Positions 36,524-49,081 of a stretch of 64,000 nt of DNA are shown in pieces. Source of the DNA: Luzula sylvatica (lineage: Eukaryota > Streptophyta > Magnoliopsida > Poales > Juncaceae). Where the stretch lies: contig OX326957.1 in the NCBI GenBank assembly GCA_946800325.1, positions 50,583,298 through 50,647,297 of the forward strand, read 5' to 3'. Below the pieces are notes generated by a model, which had not been told where the DNA came from, did not search any database, and saw nothing but the letters and a program-made list of their open reading frames with translations. The position numbers and the translations under genes are program-made. The first letter of the stretch is position 1, and every line of letters begins with the position of its first letter.

Positions 36524-38667
36524 ATGTTGCCTAGAAGCCGAACACTCCCTCCTAGGATTCACGACAGTATCGTAAGTTCAAAAGTTTAAATCATTATTGA
36601 TTATTTAGCTCAACAAGCTAATAAATTAATAATTTATTTCTGATTTACGCGTAGAATGATGAGAGTCGAGACATGAGGACATATTTTCAAGTCGAAAGCC
36701 GGTCTAAAAACATTAAGGTAGAAGTACGGGAGGCATCCATGCCTCCTGGCTCGAAGTGTTTCGATGATGATGCTCGCCTTAAACGAACAGGTAGCTAAAT
36801 GAGTACATAAAAGTCCAAAACAAAAACTTCTCTGATAAATAATATGCATGATCGAGAAATTAATGCGTTGGTATTTTTTATAGGAAATGTTTTGACAGCG
36901 AGTTCGCACATAATAACAGCAGTGATAGGCTCGGGTGTGTTATCTCTCGCATGGGCAATAGGACAATTAGGATGGATTGCTGGTCCAGGTGTCATGATTC
37001 TATTCGCCGTTGTAATTTACTACACCTCCAGTCTTCTCTCTGATTGTTACAGAACTGGCGATCCCGTTACGGGAAGAAGAAACTATACTTATATGGATGC
37101 TGTAAGATGCAACTTAGGTAATTGATATCTTAATTATATTATATTTATTATTATTATTATCATAAACTAGGTAAGTTATGGGCATCAATTTTCTTTTCTC
37201 TCTTTTGTTGAAGGTGGTTTTAAGGTTAAGGTTTGTGGGGCAATACAGTATATAAATCTCTTCGGTGTGGCCATAGGGTACACAATTGCAGCTTCCATCA
37301 GCATGATGTATGCACAACTCATTACTGAATTGAATACTACATGGAACTAAACTGAAATCTTGTTCTTCATTATCTGTTTATTTCTCAGGGCGATACAGAG
37401 ATCGAATTGCTTTCACGCTACAAAAGACGAAGGCCCATGTCCCGTTTCAAGCAATTCGTTCATGATCATGTTTGGGGTAGTGGAGATAATCTTTTCTCAA
37501 ATTCCAGATTTCGATCAAGTATGGTGGCTCTCGATTGTTGCTGCGGTTATGTCCTTCACGTACTCGACAATCGGCCTAAGCTTAGGCATCGCCGAAACCG
37601 CAAGTACGTACCCAATTTTAAAGCATGTTCGAGAAATGGTATATATTTAAACGGTCATCTAATTTCGTTTTAATTTTAATTTGTTTTTCTAATAGAGAAC
37701 AAGGGATTCCGTGGTAGATTGATGGGCATCGGTATAGGGACGATGACAAAATCAGGACCCGTGACCGCCACACAAAAGATTTGGAGGAACTTATCCGCTC
37801 TTGGAGACATTGCATTCGCCTACTCTTACTCGATTATCCTTATCGAAATTCAGGTACGCGTAAATATCTCTAAGCGAGACTACAACATCATTAAATCTCC
37901 ATAATATACATAGTACACATTTTTTTCATGAATGTCATAGGATACACTAAAATCTCCACCAGCCGAGAACAAAACCATGAAAAAGGCGACATTGCTGAGC
38001 ATCGTAGTGACGACTACATTTTATCTCCTTTGTGGGTGCATGGGTTATGCGGCATTTGGTGACAACGTGCCTACAAATCTACTAACAGGTTTTGGGTTCT
38101 ACAACCCGTACTGGCTCCTCGATATAGCCAACTTCGCTATTGTCGTGCATCTTATCGGAGCTTACCAAGTATATATACATCCATCCTTCATAATTCACTA
38201 ACTCATAAATATGTATAATTCGACAAACTAATAAATGTCGCATAATACAGGTGTACTGCCAGCCTTTGTTTGCTTTTGTGGAGAAATCGGCGACGCAGAA
38301 ATGGCCGATCATAACTCACGAGTACGAGATTCCTTTGTCTCGCTTAGGCACCTACAAACTAAATCTTTTCCGCTTAATTTGGCGAACTATTTTCGTCATC
38401 ATCTCCACCATTATATCCATGTTGATGCCTTTCTTCAACGACGTGGTTGGAATTCTCGGTGCATTCGGGTTTTGGCCCCTCACCGTTTATTTCCCTATCG
38501 AGATGTACATCGCACAAAAGAAGATACGTAAATGGTCAAGCAGATGGATTGCATTACAAACTCTCAGTTTAGCGTGCCTCGTCGTTTCTATCGGCGCGGC
38601 TTGTGGATCTATTGCAGGAGTGGTGTTAGAACTCAAATCATATAAACCTTTCAAATCTACATATTAA
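36524..38667 (+). CDS. Amino acid permease (AAP family)
   Basis: Eight exons (36524-36571, 36655-36790, 36884-37117, 37214-37307, 37389-37603, 37696-37853, 37941-38168, 38251-38667) join in frame to 493 residues, the usual AAP length. Landmarks: SKCFDDDARLKRTG before the first membrane segment, HIITAVIGSGVLSLAWAIGQ, YYTSSLLSDCYRTGDP, GPCPVSSNSFMIMFG, YGCMGYAAFG-like CGCMGYAAFGD, VYCQPLFAFVEK and FPIEMYIAQKKI. The protein should span the plasma membrane with about eleven helices and take up neutral and acidic amino acids with protons. The first exon is only 16 codons (MLPRSRTLPPRIHDSI) and its link to exon 2 rests on splice sites and phase. The closest subtype (AAP1-AAP8) cannot be told by eye. 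No defect is seen. Confidence 0.9.
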
Positions 38668-38982
38668 ATGGTAGCATGTATTATATAGTTCTGTATAACA
38701 TGAACTAATGTTGATCATGGCTCTTTGGAGTTTGGTGTTGTGATATTTAGTTATTTACTTGGTTATTAGTAATTGGGAATTTGAAATCCGGTGTATGTTG
38801 TAATTCGGGATTATGAAACTCGTCTTTGGTGAAAAACGGAATTGAATTCCCGGTTTTCCGGTCAGAGAACTTTTTCCCGCCCAGCGGAAGCTCAAATCAT
38901 AAGACGACAAAGAAAGCAAAAACCAGAAGTCTCCATAGATTAGATTTTGAAATACTCTCTCACTACATTGTTTTAGTCCATA

Positions 38983-41900
38983 ATGGAAGAGTCCAGTTCA
39001 CCTCCGCCGGTGCCGGTACCGCCGTCGACGCTTCGCCGTAACCCTCCTCGCCGAGCGCGACACACTCCTTTCGTTCCATCCTCTCTCACCCGCTTCAACT
39101 CCGGCACGACGGTCGCTGCCATTGCTGCTACCATCAGTCCTTTCTCTCTGGATGATGAACCGGAAACCTTACCACCTCCTCCTCCTCCTCCTCCTCCCGT
39201 TCCCTCTATTCCCTTCTCCAAGTCGTCGGATTCCAACTCCATCCCCGCTAATCTGAATGTGTTCTTGCGGATCCGTCCTTTAGAGATCAAGAGCCAGCCG
39301 CGGTCTCGTGCTGCCGCGAAAAATCTTAAATCTAGAACAAGAGCGAAAGGATCCCCTCAGAACGCGAAAAAGAAGCAGGATGAAGTGTGTTTGGTTGTGA
39401 GTGGACCTGGATCCGTCACGCTAACCATCCCTAAATCCAAATTAATTGATTCCAAGAGAGGAACTAAAAACGAGGTTTATGATGGATTTGCATACGTTTT
39501 CCCTCCTGAATCTCAACAGGTTACTACATCTTCTCCAAATCTCAGTCGTTCAGTCTTTTTCAGCATTTCTTGATTTTTTTTTGAGGTTTTTGTTATTCAG
39601 TAACAAACAATCTACTCAAGCACGATTTTGTTTCATGCTTCTAACTCAGTTTTCTTTGTGAATGGAGTAGATTCAGGTATTTGAAAAGGTAATGAGTCCG
39701 TTAGTGACTGATTTCTTCGCTGGAAAAAGTGCTCTTCTAATAGCCACGGGTCCAACTGGTTCTGGCAAAACACACACCATGTACGGCTCTGCTAGAGATC
39801 CAGGTTTGGTACCTCTCACACTGAAGAAGATCTTCTGTTCAAATGGAGAAGAAAACCCTAAGCAACAACGGTGAATTACTAAATTCGTGTTTCTTACATA
39901 ATTTCCTTAATTTCATAATCATTTAGAGCTTTTGATTGAATAATTTTGTTTAATCTTGCAGGTCATTTTGCTTGGCAATGGTCGAAATATACTCCACTAA
40001 TGGAAAAGGAGAGAAAATGATCGATCTCTTATCCTCAGGAACCGAACTATCTCTCGTTCAGTCTACAATCAAAGGTCTCGAGGAGGTAATATATCAAATA
40101 TAACCTTTTATTTGTACCAAATTACAAGATAATTTCTCTAATTTAATCGATTTTATTTTTCAAGATACCAATTTCAAGTATCAAAGAAGCGGAACGTTTA
40201 GTTGCAATAGGCATGTCAAAACGGAGTACTGCTGCTACAGATGCCAATAGCCAATCTAGGTTTTATAAAATTAGATAAAATAATTAATTACTTTGTTAAT
40301 TAATTATTAATTTTTCTAATTCGCCCCTTGTTTATTTTATATAGTCGTTCACAGTGTATAATCACAATAAGGTCGCAAGATATTACCTACAATGGAAATG
40401 GTGCTTCGATTGGCAATGGTGTTCTTATGATAGCAGATTTAGCTGGAGCTGAGAGAGAGAGGAAAACTGGCAATATGGTATTATTTTATTTTTGTATATA
40501 TTTGCATAGTTTTAAGAATTTGAATCGGTACAATATTGTATTTATTGTGTTTTTTTTAGGGTTCGAGATTGGGGGAGAGCAATTTTATCAACAATACCTC
40601 TATGGTTTTTGGTAATTGTTTGCGAGTAAGTATATTCAAATCTTTTTGAGATTTTTTTGTTTGTTTGTTTTACTAAAACAATATTTATTTTTATTTTATT
40701 TTAGTCTTTGTTGGACCATCAAAAGAACCCTAAAAAGAAATTGGAGAAGCACTACAAGAACTCACTGGTATATAATTCTAATAATATTATAGTGCATGTA
40801 ATTATATGAATGCATTTTTATGGATCTTATTTATTTGATTTACTTCTTAGTTGACAAGGTACCTAAAAGACTATCTCGAAGGGAAGAAAAAAATGACTTT
40901 GGTACGCAGTTATATATTTTTTACTATATATAATATTTAATTATTATATAAAAGGTGTGCATAATTTTGAATTTTGTGTAGATTTTGACTGTGAAACCTG
41001 GAGAAGAAGATTATACAGATACTTCGTTTGTTTTAAGACAAGCATCTCCTTATATGAAAATAAAGTAACGAGTTTAATCAAGATTTTATTATCTTCATTA
41101 ATTTATTTTCATTTTAAACCATAAATTATTCTTTTTCTCTTTTTTATTTTTTAAATTAGGTATACTAATGTAGAGGAAGTTAATGCACCCCCCGTGCAAA
41201 AGAGAAGTAATAATAATGTCTCTGTTGTTCCCCAAGAGAATAATAAGAAGAGAAGAAAGGTAATTAATTTCGAAACTTTTTTTTCTAATATTTTTGTTAA
41301 TTGTATCTTTAATCACATCGAAAATTCTCTTCTTTATAATCATTTATTGAGTCTTCTTTTTTCTTTTAAGGTTGAAGTGCGTGTCTCTGCAGATTCAGTT
41401 AAGACTGACGGGAAGATATCTGAGAAAGGTTTAAATACTTCTTTATAACTCAAGAGTTACATTTTGATGATATTTTTTATTTATGTAATTTCAGTTGATT
41501 CTGACAAGATTGAAATGATTGAGAAAACACTTGTTTCAAGTGATTCTTTCAATGATCTTAGTATTGAGTTGGAAAAAACAAGGCGAAACGAAGAAATGAT
41601 GACGAACTTTGCAAAAGCCTTTTGGAAATGTCTAAAACAATACAAGACCAAACTTTCGGTAATTATCATGATATTCTTTTTTGATTTTTCAATTATTATT
41701 TTAGTTTTTCTAACTGCATTTCTTCTTCTTTTTTGTGTTGAAATGTTAAAAGAAATCTGAAGAGGAATCGAAAATTTTAAGAGAAATTATCATAGAAAAG
41801 AACAGTGAAATCATAGAGCTTAATGAAGAGTTGAATAAACTCAGATCTGTTCTCTCTTGCCAAGTAAGTCAAAGCAACACTGTATTTTTCTTTTTATTCT

Positions 41901-44900
41901 CTAGTATTCATTTGAAATTTGATACAGCAAAAAACTGAAATTACCGAAGATTCATCAGATTGTTCTAACAAAAGAGGTTTGATTTAATGCAATACTGATT
42001 TCTTTTTACTGTTTTATGACTCAAAATATATTCATGCTAATTGATAATATATGTGAAATTAAAACCCAATAAATAATTCATTATGCAGACAAAGCTACAA
42101 CGGATGATGATGATTTAGCTTCTATTGTTATAGAAGAAAGTGATCTATCATCTAAAGATTCAATTGTAAGTTAGTTATTTCTGAATTTATATTATCCTTA
42201 TTAATTTCATAATTTACTTATAAGTGTTAAATTAACGAGTATATATTACAGGGAACTGAGGATCAGCATTTAGAGGAAGTAAATGAATCTGAAGGAGAGG
42301 AATTTTCGTTTCCACTCTTTGATGGCTCATCAAGTAATTATTTATATTGTTACCAAGGATTTTGATTATTATTATCCTGTCAATTGTTAGAATGGCATCG
42401 ATAATTTTTACTACTTCATATTGTTTCAGATAAAGAGAAAGGCAATGGTCTTTCCGAAGAGGCCTTAGAAGAGATTGAGGTATAATTTGGGGTTTATTTG
42501 ATTATTTACCCTCTGGTTTTGTTTACTTAAAAGTAAAAAGTAAATCATTGCATCTTTATTTGCTCATTTTGCATTCTTTTACTGTCAATAAGGACCAGGC
42601 ATCAGATGTAAAACAGGAAAAGAGTGTGAACCTTGAAGAATTAAATCTGGAGATGAAGTCTGTTCTTGATGAATTAAATCAGGATATGAGTTCTCACCTT
42701 GAAGAATTAAAGCATGACGATAGTGTTTGTACTGATGAATCTGAAGAGGAAGTAATTGCCGAATCTGAAGATTTTGAGGTAATAATTATTAATTTGGGTT
42801 TTCTTTGCTTATTTTCATAGCAAATAAAGATATCATTTAAGTAAAATATAATTATTAATAATCTGTTGTTTCTGCTTAAGGATCAAGAAGTGGACGTAAC
42901 ATGTGAAGGCATTGGAGATTTAAAACTCGAAAAGAGTGATAACCTGGAAGAGCTAAACCAGGAAACGAAATCCAATCTTGCTGAGTTAAATCTGGAATCT
43001 GGATCTAAACATGGGCTACTAAACCAGGAAATCAGTTCTGAACTTGAAGAACTAAAGAAGGAAACGAGTACGGAGACTGAAGAAATAAAAGAGGAAAAAC
43101 AGTCAAGTATCCAATGCCTCGAGGTTATTGATTTAGTCCTTTATTTATCTTTCTTTTCAAATTTTTATTTTTGCTATATATATTTATTAATTAAGCAGTT
43201 TATTTTGAAAAGAGTGCTAATTGTGAAGAACTAACTTAAACAGGAAACAAATTCTAGCCTTGAAGAACTAAACCAGGAAACGGATTCTAATCATGAGGAG
43301 TTCAATCAGGAAACAAGTTCTGACCTCGGAGATGTGGAAGAGGGAATAATTGCTGAAGTCAAAGAAATTGAGGTAATAATTTGGCTTTATTTGCCTATTG
43401 ATAACTGGTTATGTTTATTCAAGTAAAAATGTCCTTATTGGTCATCATTATTTGCTTTTTTTACAGGTAGAAACTGTAATTATGAGTCAGCAATTAGTTG
43501 TAACATTCCAAAGCGTTGAATATTTAAAGGAGGAAAAGAGTGATAACCAGGAAATGAAATCTAGCCTTAATGAATTAAATCAGGAAATGAGTTCTGAGTT
43601 TGAAGAATTAACTCAGGAAACATGTTATAACCTAGATGAATTAAAGGAAGAAAATGGGGTTAGCTCTGAAGGCTTAAAGAAGGAAATCAGTGCTGAGACT
43701 GAATGCATCAAGGTTATTTATCCTTTCTTTTTCCTTTTAATCTTTCTACACTTTTCTTTATTAAGTCGGATAATATTGAAAAGAGTTCTAACCGTAAGGA
43801 ATAAAACAGGAAATAAAATCCAGCATTGAACAACAAAACCAGGAAACTTATTCCATACTTGAAGAATTAAATCTAGAAACAAGTTCTAACCTAGAAGAAC
43901 CAAAAGACGAGAATGTGGCTATTTTGGAAGAACTAAAAGAGGAAATATGTGGTGAACTAATTGTTGTGGATTCGCCAGACCAAAAACACAGTGAGGAGAA
44001 ATCAAGTATTGAGCGCTACAAGGTTAGTTTCTTCATTAAATTTTTTAAATTGCAATGTATATTATTTTGCAATTTTGACCATAATGTTCATCATGTTTCT
44101 TAATTCATTTTGCTTATTCAGATTCGTCAACCAATAGAAAACTCGATTGAAGCGACACGACACGACAATTTTGAATCTTCCAATCCTCTCTATGAATTAA
44201 ACCAAGAAACAAATTCTGAATTTGAAGAATTAAATCAGGAAACAGGTTCTAGCCTTGAAGAACTAAAAGAGGAAACCATTGCTGAGACTGAAGAAATAAT
44301 AGAAGAAAAACGGTCTATTGAATGTGACAAGGTTATTTATCCCATGTTATGTTTTTTCTTAATTACACGACTATATCGAAAGAGTGCTAAATGTGAGAAC
44401 TAAAGCAGGAATTGAAGTCCGGCGTGGAAGAACTAAACGAGGAAACAAATTCTAGTTATGAAAAACTAAATCAGGAAAATACTCCTACTTTTGAAGAACT
44501 AAAAAAGGAACTCAGTGCTGAAACTCCAGAAACAAATGAAGAACTTATTGTTAACGATACACCAGATAGGGAAACATCAAGTATTGAACAACGCCGCAAA
44601 GTTAGTTTTTCTTCATTTTTTTTTGAACTTATTGTTAACGATATATTCTTCCCAATTGCGACATTTAATATTAATAATAAATAATGTTTCTTAAATCCAT
44701 TATTTTTTTTATTCAGAATCGTCCACCAATTGAAAACTTGATTGAAACGATAGGAAAAGAGAACCGCGCTTCTCCCAATCGCGGCAAAGCAAAGAAACCC
44801 AAAAGGTTCAATAATTTATAATCTTTACTTGTACTCATTCTTTTTTTTTAATTTAAATTTTTGATGATTTTAATATTTTATTGATCAAACTATTTGTAAG

Positions 44901-45183
44901 CATCTTAACCAGGAAACTATTGCCGGCCTCTTCTATGTTGCTTAAAGAATTCACCAGCCCCGATTGTGAAGTGGATGTTCCAAAGGTATCTTTCTGTCTC
45001 CTCTCTCTCTCTCAATGAAATAATTTTCACAAATTATGAAATTTTATGCAGGAGGGAAGAGGAAAAATTCCTTCTGGCGGGGGAACGGCAAGAACAGAAG
45101 GGAGCATGTCATTAATTGAGCTCTTATCGAGTAAACCAAGACCGATTAAAGATAAGCTCGATCGATACGGATCGAAAATATAA
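38983..45183 (+). CDS. KIN6: Kinesin-like protein KIN-6 with expanded tail
   Basis: Twenty-seven exons (first 38983-39519; next 39671-39870, 39962-40085, 40165-40259, 40345-40477, 40560-40625, 40705-40767, 40851-40901, 40982-41064, 41160-41259, 41371-41428, 41495-41658, 41753-41863, 41928-41976, 42089-42165, 42252-42333, 42430-42479, 42593-42778, 42881-43123, 43244-43372, 43467-43712, 43810-44022, 44122-44331, 44409-44600, 44717-44805, 44913-44985, 45052-45183) keep one frame of 1,251 residues. After a Pro-rich N-terminus, the motor (about residues 87-480) holds the P-loop GPTGSGKT (206-213), switch I NSQSSRSQ (315-322, canonical His replaced by Gln) and switch II ADLAGAER. A short coiled-coil segment follows, then a long acidic stretch of LEELNQETSS-type repeats. 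Placement in the plant KIN-6 group rests on its layout and motor sequence. Kinesin-6 motors act on microtubules; the plant role is poorly known. Confidence 0.85.
42593..44600 (+). repeat. Amplified KIN-6 tail exons (~590-bp exon-pair unit)
   Basis: Seven successive exons encode degenerate decapeptides of the LEELNQETSS type. The introns repeat too: the block TTGAAAAGAGTGCTAATTG recurs, with changes, at 43205, 43776 and 44376. Donors alternate between GGTTATTTAT (after 43712 and 44331) and GTTAGTTT (after 44022 and 44600). The duplicated unit is therefore two exons with their introns, about 570-600 bp. All exons keep phase 0. Confidence 0.85.
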
Positions 45184-46580
45184 TTTTGCTTATTTGGGAA
45201 ATTCTGAGAGAAGAATGTTATGTGAGGTTTTGTAAGTAAATTAAACCCTAAACCCTTAACTGTGCTTTCCATATGTTTTGATCAAGGATGTTTTTTTTAT
45301 ATTACTTAATATTTCATAATCTAATATCAAACCCTCAATAGTGAATTTCTCTCGGTACAAGTTTAGATATTTATGCCTTTTGGAGGGATAAATATGAACT
45401 TTTGTCAAGGGAAAGACTAGTAAAATAAGATAAACAAGAGCAATAGATTATGTATAGTGCTAACTTTGTCTCCATTTCAGTACTCCTTCAAACTGCATTA
45501 ATAAATAATTGCAAATATATACAATAGAAGTATTTTAGAGAATATCAACCGAACAAAGAGGACCCCCGGTCTGGCTTTGGTTCCGATCACTACCGGTATG
45601 TTCACCGATCACAAACAAAACAAAAGTTTAACAAAGAAGAGAGAGGGATCATACCATGCGGTGAGTCCAACCCAGTATAAGTAGTACCTGTACAGCACAT
45701 CGATCAATGTACTTTGCCCTTAAACTCTCGTCTTTCTGCCCTTTTCACCGGACTGTGGGCCAATATCTTTTGTCCTTGATTAAACACACAGGGTCCTTTC
45801 GATAAAAAACCCGTCCTGTTAAAGACCGGGTCTTTTTAGTAAAAACGCCACTTAAATTTTGGAAGATAAATCTCAGCCTTTGAAAATACATCGCATAATT
45901 GCACGGTTGAGATCGGGTCCCTCATGACTGACGTGGCAGAGAAAATATCTTGTCCTTGTTGCTCCCCCTTCTAGGTCCCATATCTCGCTATTGTTAACAG
46001 ATCAGCCGACACGTGTCCCTTTTAGACGGAGCCCATCTATACATAGAAGGTGCATTCATTCTATTTTCTCTGTGGCCATTAATCCTGCATCCTTCCATGT
46101 TGCTTATTAACATTGGACAATATAATATAATAATGTAATAATTCTACTTTAAGCTAAGTATGGACAATAATTCTCTTCGCGTCCAGTAAAGAACTAATGT
46201 CGCTAAAGATATCCGGGGTCCGGCTATCTAGGGTTTCCGGTCCGGCGAGGAGTCCGCCGCTTTTGAGGCGGAGAGACATGAGCTTATGGTAAATGGGACC
46301 CTGACATTTATGCAGTTACGCTCCTAGTCTTATCTGTCTGTCTGTCATCCATTACCATGGAAACATTATGGTGAACTCGGTTCACAATGAACCCATTCAA
46401 TCCTAGAATGACACGTCAGTCCTATCAGTTTGGTTCATGATGGATCTGGTTGATGTAATCAGGAGTTTGGTCTTTCATTCACCTCTATTCTACCACTGTC
46501 ACGGTCATTCCACTCCCATGGCTCTCAACTTTCCTTTTCCCACTTTCACACACTCCCAGTTATTTCTTCCCTCTCTTTCT
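45184..46580. other. Intergenic region between KIN-6 and the EXORDIUM-like gene
   Basis: No coding region is seen. The right half (45550-46580) is less AT-rich than the intergenic DNA elsewhere and holds the likely promoter of the next gene, including the G-box listed separately. Confidence 0.5.
46008..46017. promoter_or_regulatory. Palindromic G-box/ABRE-like site
   Basis: GACACGTGTC is a perfect palindrome with a CACGTG core, about 640 bases before the EXORDIUM-like start. It fits bZIP/bHLH/BZR-type binding. Its function is inferred only. Confidence 0.35.
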
Positions 46581-46581
46581 T

Positions 46582-46588
46582 TATAAAA
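46582..46588 (+). promoter_or_regulatory. TATA box of the EXORDIUM-like gene
   Basis: TATAAAA lies 69 bases before the ATG. The leader between them ends in a CT microsatellite (46614-46640), a common feature of plant 5' UTRs. Confidence 0.7.
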
Positions 46589-46612
46589 CCCTCAAACCCT
46601 TCTCTCAACCAC

Positions 46613-46643
<31 letters not shown>

Positions 46644-46650
46644 TCTAATA

Positions 46651-47685
46651 ATGTCGATTCCTGTTATACTATCTCTCGTTGCCGTTCTCTTTTTGTGTTC
46701 TGGGCACACAGTGTATTCATGGCGGCCATGGCCAAGCACGGCGTTAAATACTAGTCAAGGTCACAATGGAGTCGCTGATCTCGGCGTTTCAAAGAAGTTT
46801 GAAGGTTCGTCGGAGTTTGTTAACTTAAAGTATCACATGGGACCGGTACTGACTTCTAATATAACGGTACACCCGATCTGGTATGGTAACTGGACGTCGG
46901 ATCAGAAGAGGATTCTCCGGTCGTTCCTCCGCTCCGTTTCGGACACATCGATCAAAGGTCCGTCTGTGTCGTCGTGGTGGAGGACCGTCCGGCTGTACAC
47001 CGACCAGACCGGGTCCAACATTTCTTCTACAGTGATACTCGGAGAAGAAAAGTCCGATCGGCGGTTATCGCGTGGTACGTCTCTTACTCGCCTTTCAGTA
47101 CAGTCAGTAATAAAGGACGCCATTACCGCCCCTACTAAACCTCTCCCAATAAACACAAGAGGAGGTCTCTACCTCGTTCTCACCTCTTCAGAGGTTGCCA
47201 TGGAGAATTTCTGTGGCCAAGTGTGTGGCTTTCATTACTTCACATACCCTTCAATAGTTGGTTACACACTTCCTTACGCATGGATCGGCAACTCGCATGG
47301 TCGATGCCCTGAAGTATGCGCGTACCCTTTCGCGGTCCCCAGTTATATCCCTACTGCGAAAGCTGAGATGCCGCCAAATGGCGATATAGGAGTGGACGGC
47401 ATGGTGAGTGTCGTGGCACATGAACTCGCAGAAATGTCTTCGAACCCGTTAGTCAATGCATGGTACGCAGGAGGAGACCCGAGTTTTCCGACTGAAATTG
47501 CGGATCTTTGTGAGGGTATTTACGGGACAGGTGGCGGCGGATCGTACACTGGCCAATTGATGACGGATGCGGAGAACGGCGCGGCTTATAATCTTAACGG
47601 AGTTGGTGGGCGAAAGTTTTTGGTTCAGTGGATCTGGAACCCGTATTTGAGTTACTGTTCGGGTCCAAATGCGCTAGACCAGTAG
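46651..47685 (+). CDS. EXORDIUM-like (phosphate-induced protein 1) secreted protein
   Basis: A single uninterrupted frame of 344 codons, typical of intronless EXO/EXL genes (PF04674). Residues 1-23 form a signal peptide (IPVILSLVAVLFLC core). Family landmarks follow: YHMGPVL, VHPIWYGNW, PSVSSWW, CGQVCGFH, YAWIGNSHGRCPEVCAYPF, VVAHELAEMSSNP, and near the end NGVGGRKFLVQWIWNP. Paired cysteines suggest an extracellular fold. EXO proteins act in the apoplast in growth and carbon response, and several are brassinosteroid-induced. The HELAE motif resembles a metal-binding HExxH-like helix but lacks the second His. Which EXL paralogue this is cannot be told. Confidence 0.95.
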   Translation: MSIPVILSLVAVLFLCSGHTVYSWRPWPSTALNTSQGHNGVADLGVSKKFEGSSEFVNLKYHMGPVLTSNITVHPIWYGNWTSDQKRILRSFLRSVSDTSIKGPSVSSWWRTVRLYTDQTGSNISSTVILGEEKSDRRLSRGTSLTRLSVQSVIKDAITAPTKPLPINTRGGLYLVLTSSEVAMENFCGQVCGFHYFTYPSIVGYTLPYAWIGNSHGRCPEVCAYPFAVPSYIPTAKAEMPPNGDIGVDGMVSVVAHELAEMSSNPLVNAWYAGGDPSFPTEIADLCEGIYGTGGGGSYTGQLMTDAENGAAYNLNGVGGRKFLVQWIWNPYLSYCSGPNALDQ

Positions 47686-48693
47686 TTAGTTATATGGAGC
47701 TTTCATGGTGAGTTGGGCGATTCCGTTTATTTTGTCTCGCGAGAGAGAGGCGATGAGGAAGAAGGATAATTATCTGAGAAGAAGGGATAAATAAGAAAGA
47801 CGCATCGGAGCAGAGGTTTGAAAATTATAACGCTGCTTTGCTATTACGGCGTTATAAAATTTATAGTTGCGTGTTTAGATTTTGAATTCTTTCTTTGGTT
47901 TATCCCCAGCTTGTGGATGATCTATATCATATTTATGGGTTTTTTAGTTATATTCTCTATAAGAATTTGATAATGGAATTATTAATGTTCGTTTCAAAAT
48001 GCACCTAAGGTGAATTTTAAACTGCCATTTCGGCACCCATTTGCGAACTTGAATTATAAACCTAAGGTGAAGCCTGAAAATCTTCAAAATGGCGAGCACG
48101 AAAATGCTTCGATTTCAAACCCTTCTATCGATGCTTGCTAAGTACGAGAGGATTTCAAGTTTTTCAAGTGAAAATCTGAGTTTGGGTCTATGTACCTAGA
48201 ACCCTAATGATATAAGAATCATTGTAGAAAACCTAAAGAACTAGATTAGTGATTAATGAATTATATATCTCTTCAAATTGAGTTTGTTTGGACATAATAT
48301 AGGCAGATAGTCATGATGAATGCATGGGGTTATGGTATGATTCATCTTTCTGCTTTGGGGATGAGGGAACTGAACATTTCATTAACGCCATTTTTGTGCT
48401 TTATCGTTTGCAGTGCTCTCAAAAGTTTTGTAAATAAAGTGTGCACATTCGATGTTCACAGTTTTTCTATGATACTTGATAGACATGAATTATTGAATAC
48501 GTACATTACAAAAAGAAACATTGTCACCGACACTTTAATTCAAAAAATAGAAACTTCATCAACCTAGCATTAACCCCATTTTATTTTATTTATCCATCTT
48601 TAACACATCCACACCAAGTTCTCTACTATTATATTTATTAATTAATGATTTAAGTTGTTCCGAGATTAAACAAGGGGCATATTTTTATGCACA
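47686..48693. other. 3' flank of the EXORDIUM-like gene, no gene seen
   Basis: The first ~250 bases are likely 3' UTR. The rest has only short frames without codon bias or recognisable motifs. Confidence 0.5.
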
Positions 48694-48890
48694 CTAGGAC
48701 AATATCCCGCGCTTCGCTGCGGTGTATAGTATTTGATAAGAAATAATATAATAAGCAAAAGTAATAATTTTATATATTATTTGATATATTATTTCGCTGC
48801 GGGATATATTATTTGATATATTATTTGATAAGAAAATAGAAATATTTCTCGCGTTTCGCTGCGATTTTTCAAAATCTGTTATGATCATAA
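48694..48890 (-). mobile_element. Helitron-like 3' terminus, second family
   Basis: On the minus strand, CCGCAGCGAAGCGCGGG is followed by ATATTGTC and CTAG (48694-48697), then T: a hairpin plus CTRR end. CGCTGCGG-like motifs recur at 48791 and 48856, as if tails were stacked. The 5' TC end was not found. Confidence 0.5.
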
Positions 48891-49081
48891 AATAATAATT
48901 TTATCTAAAACGTTACAAGTGCAAAACAAAAGTAATATTCATAAATGTTAATTTAAAAAAAGTCTGATATAAAATAAAAAAAAGATGAACAGTACCCGAG
49001 GCGAACAGTAACTGAATGAACGGTACCGAGGCGAACAGTAAAAGAATAAACAGTACCCGGTGAACAGTAATAATTATTCGA

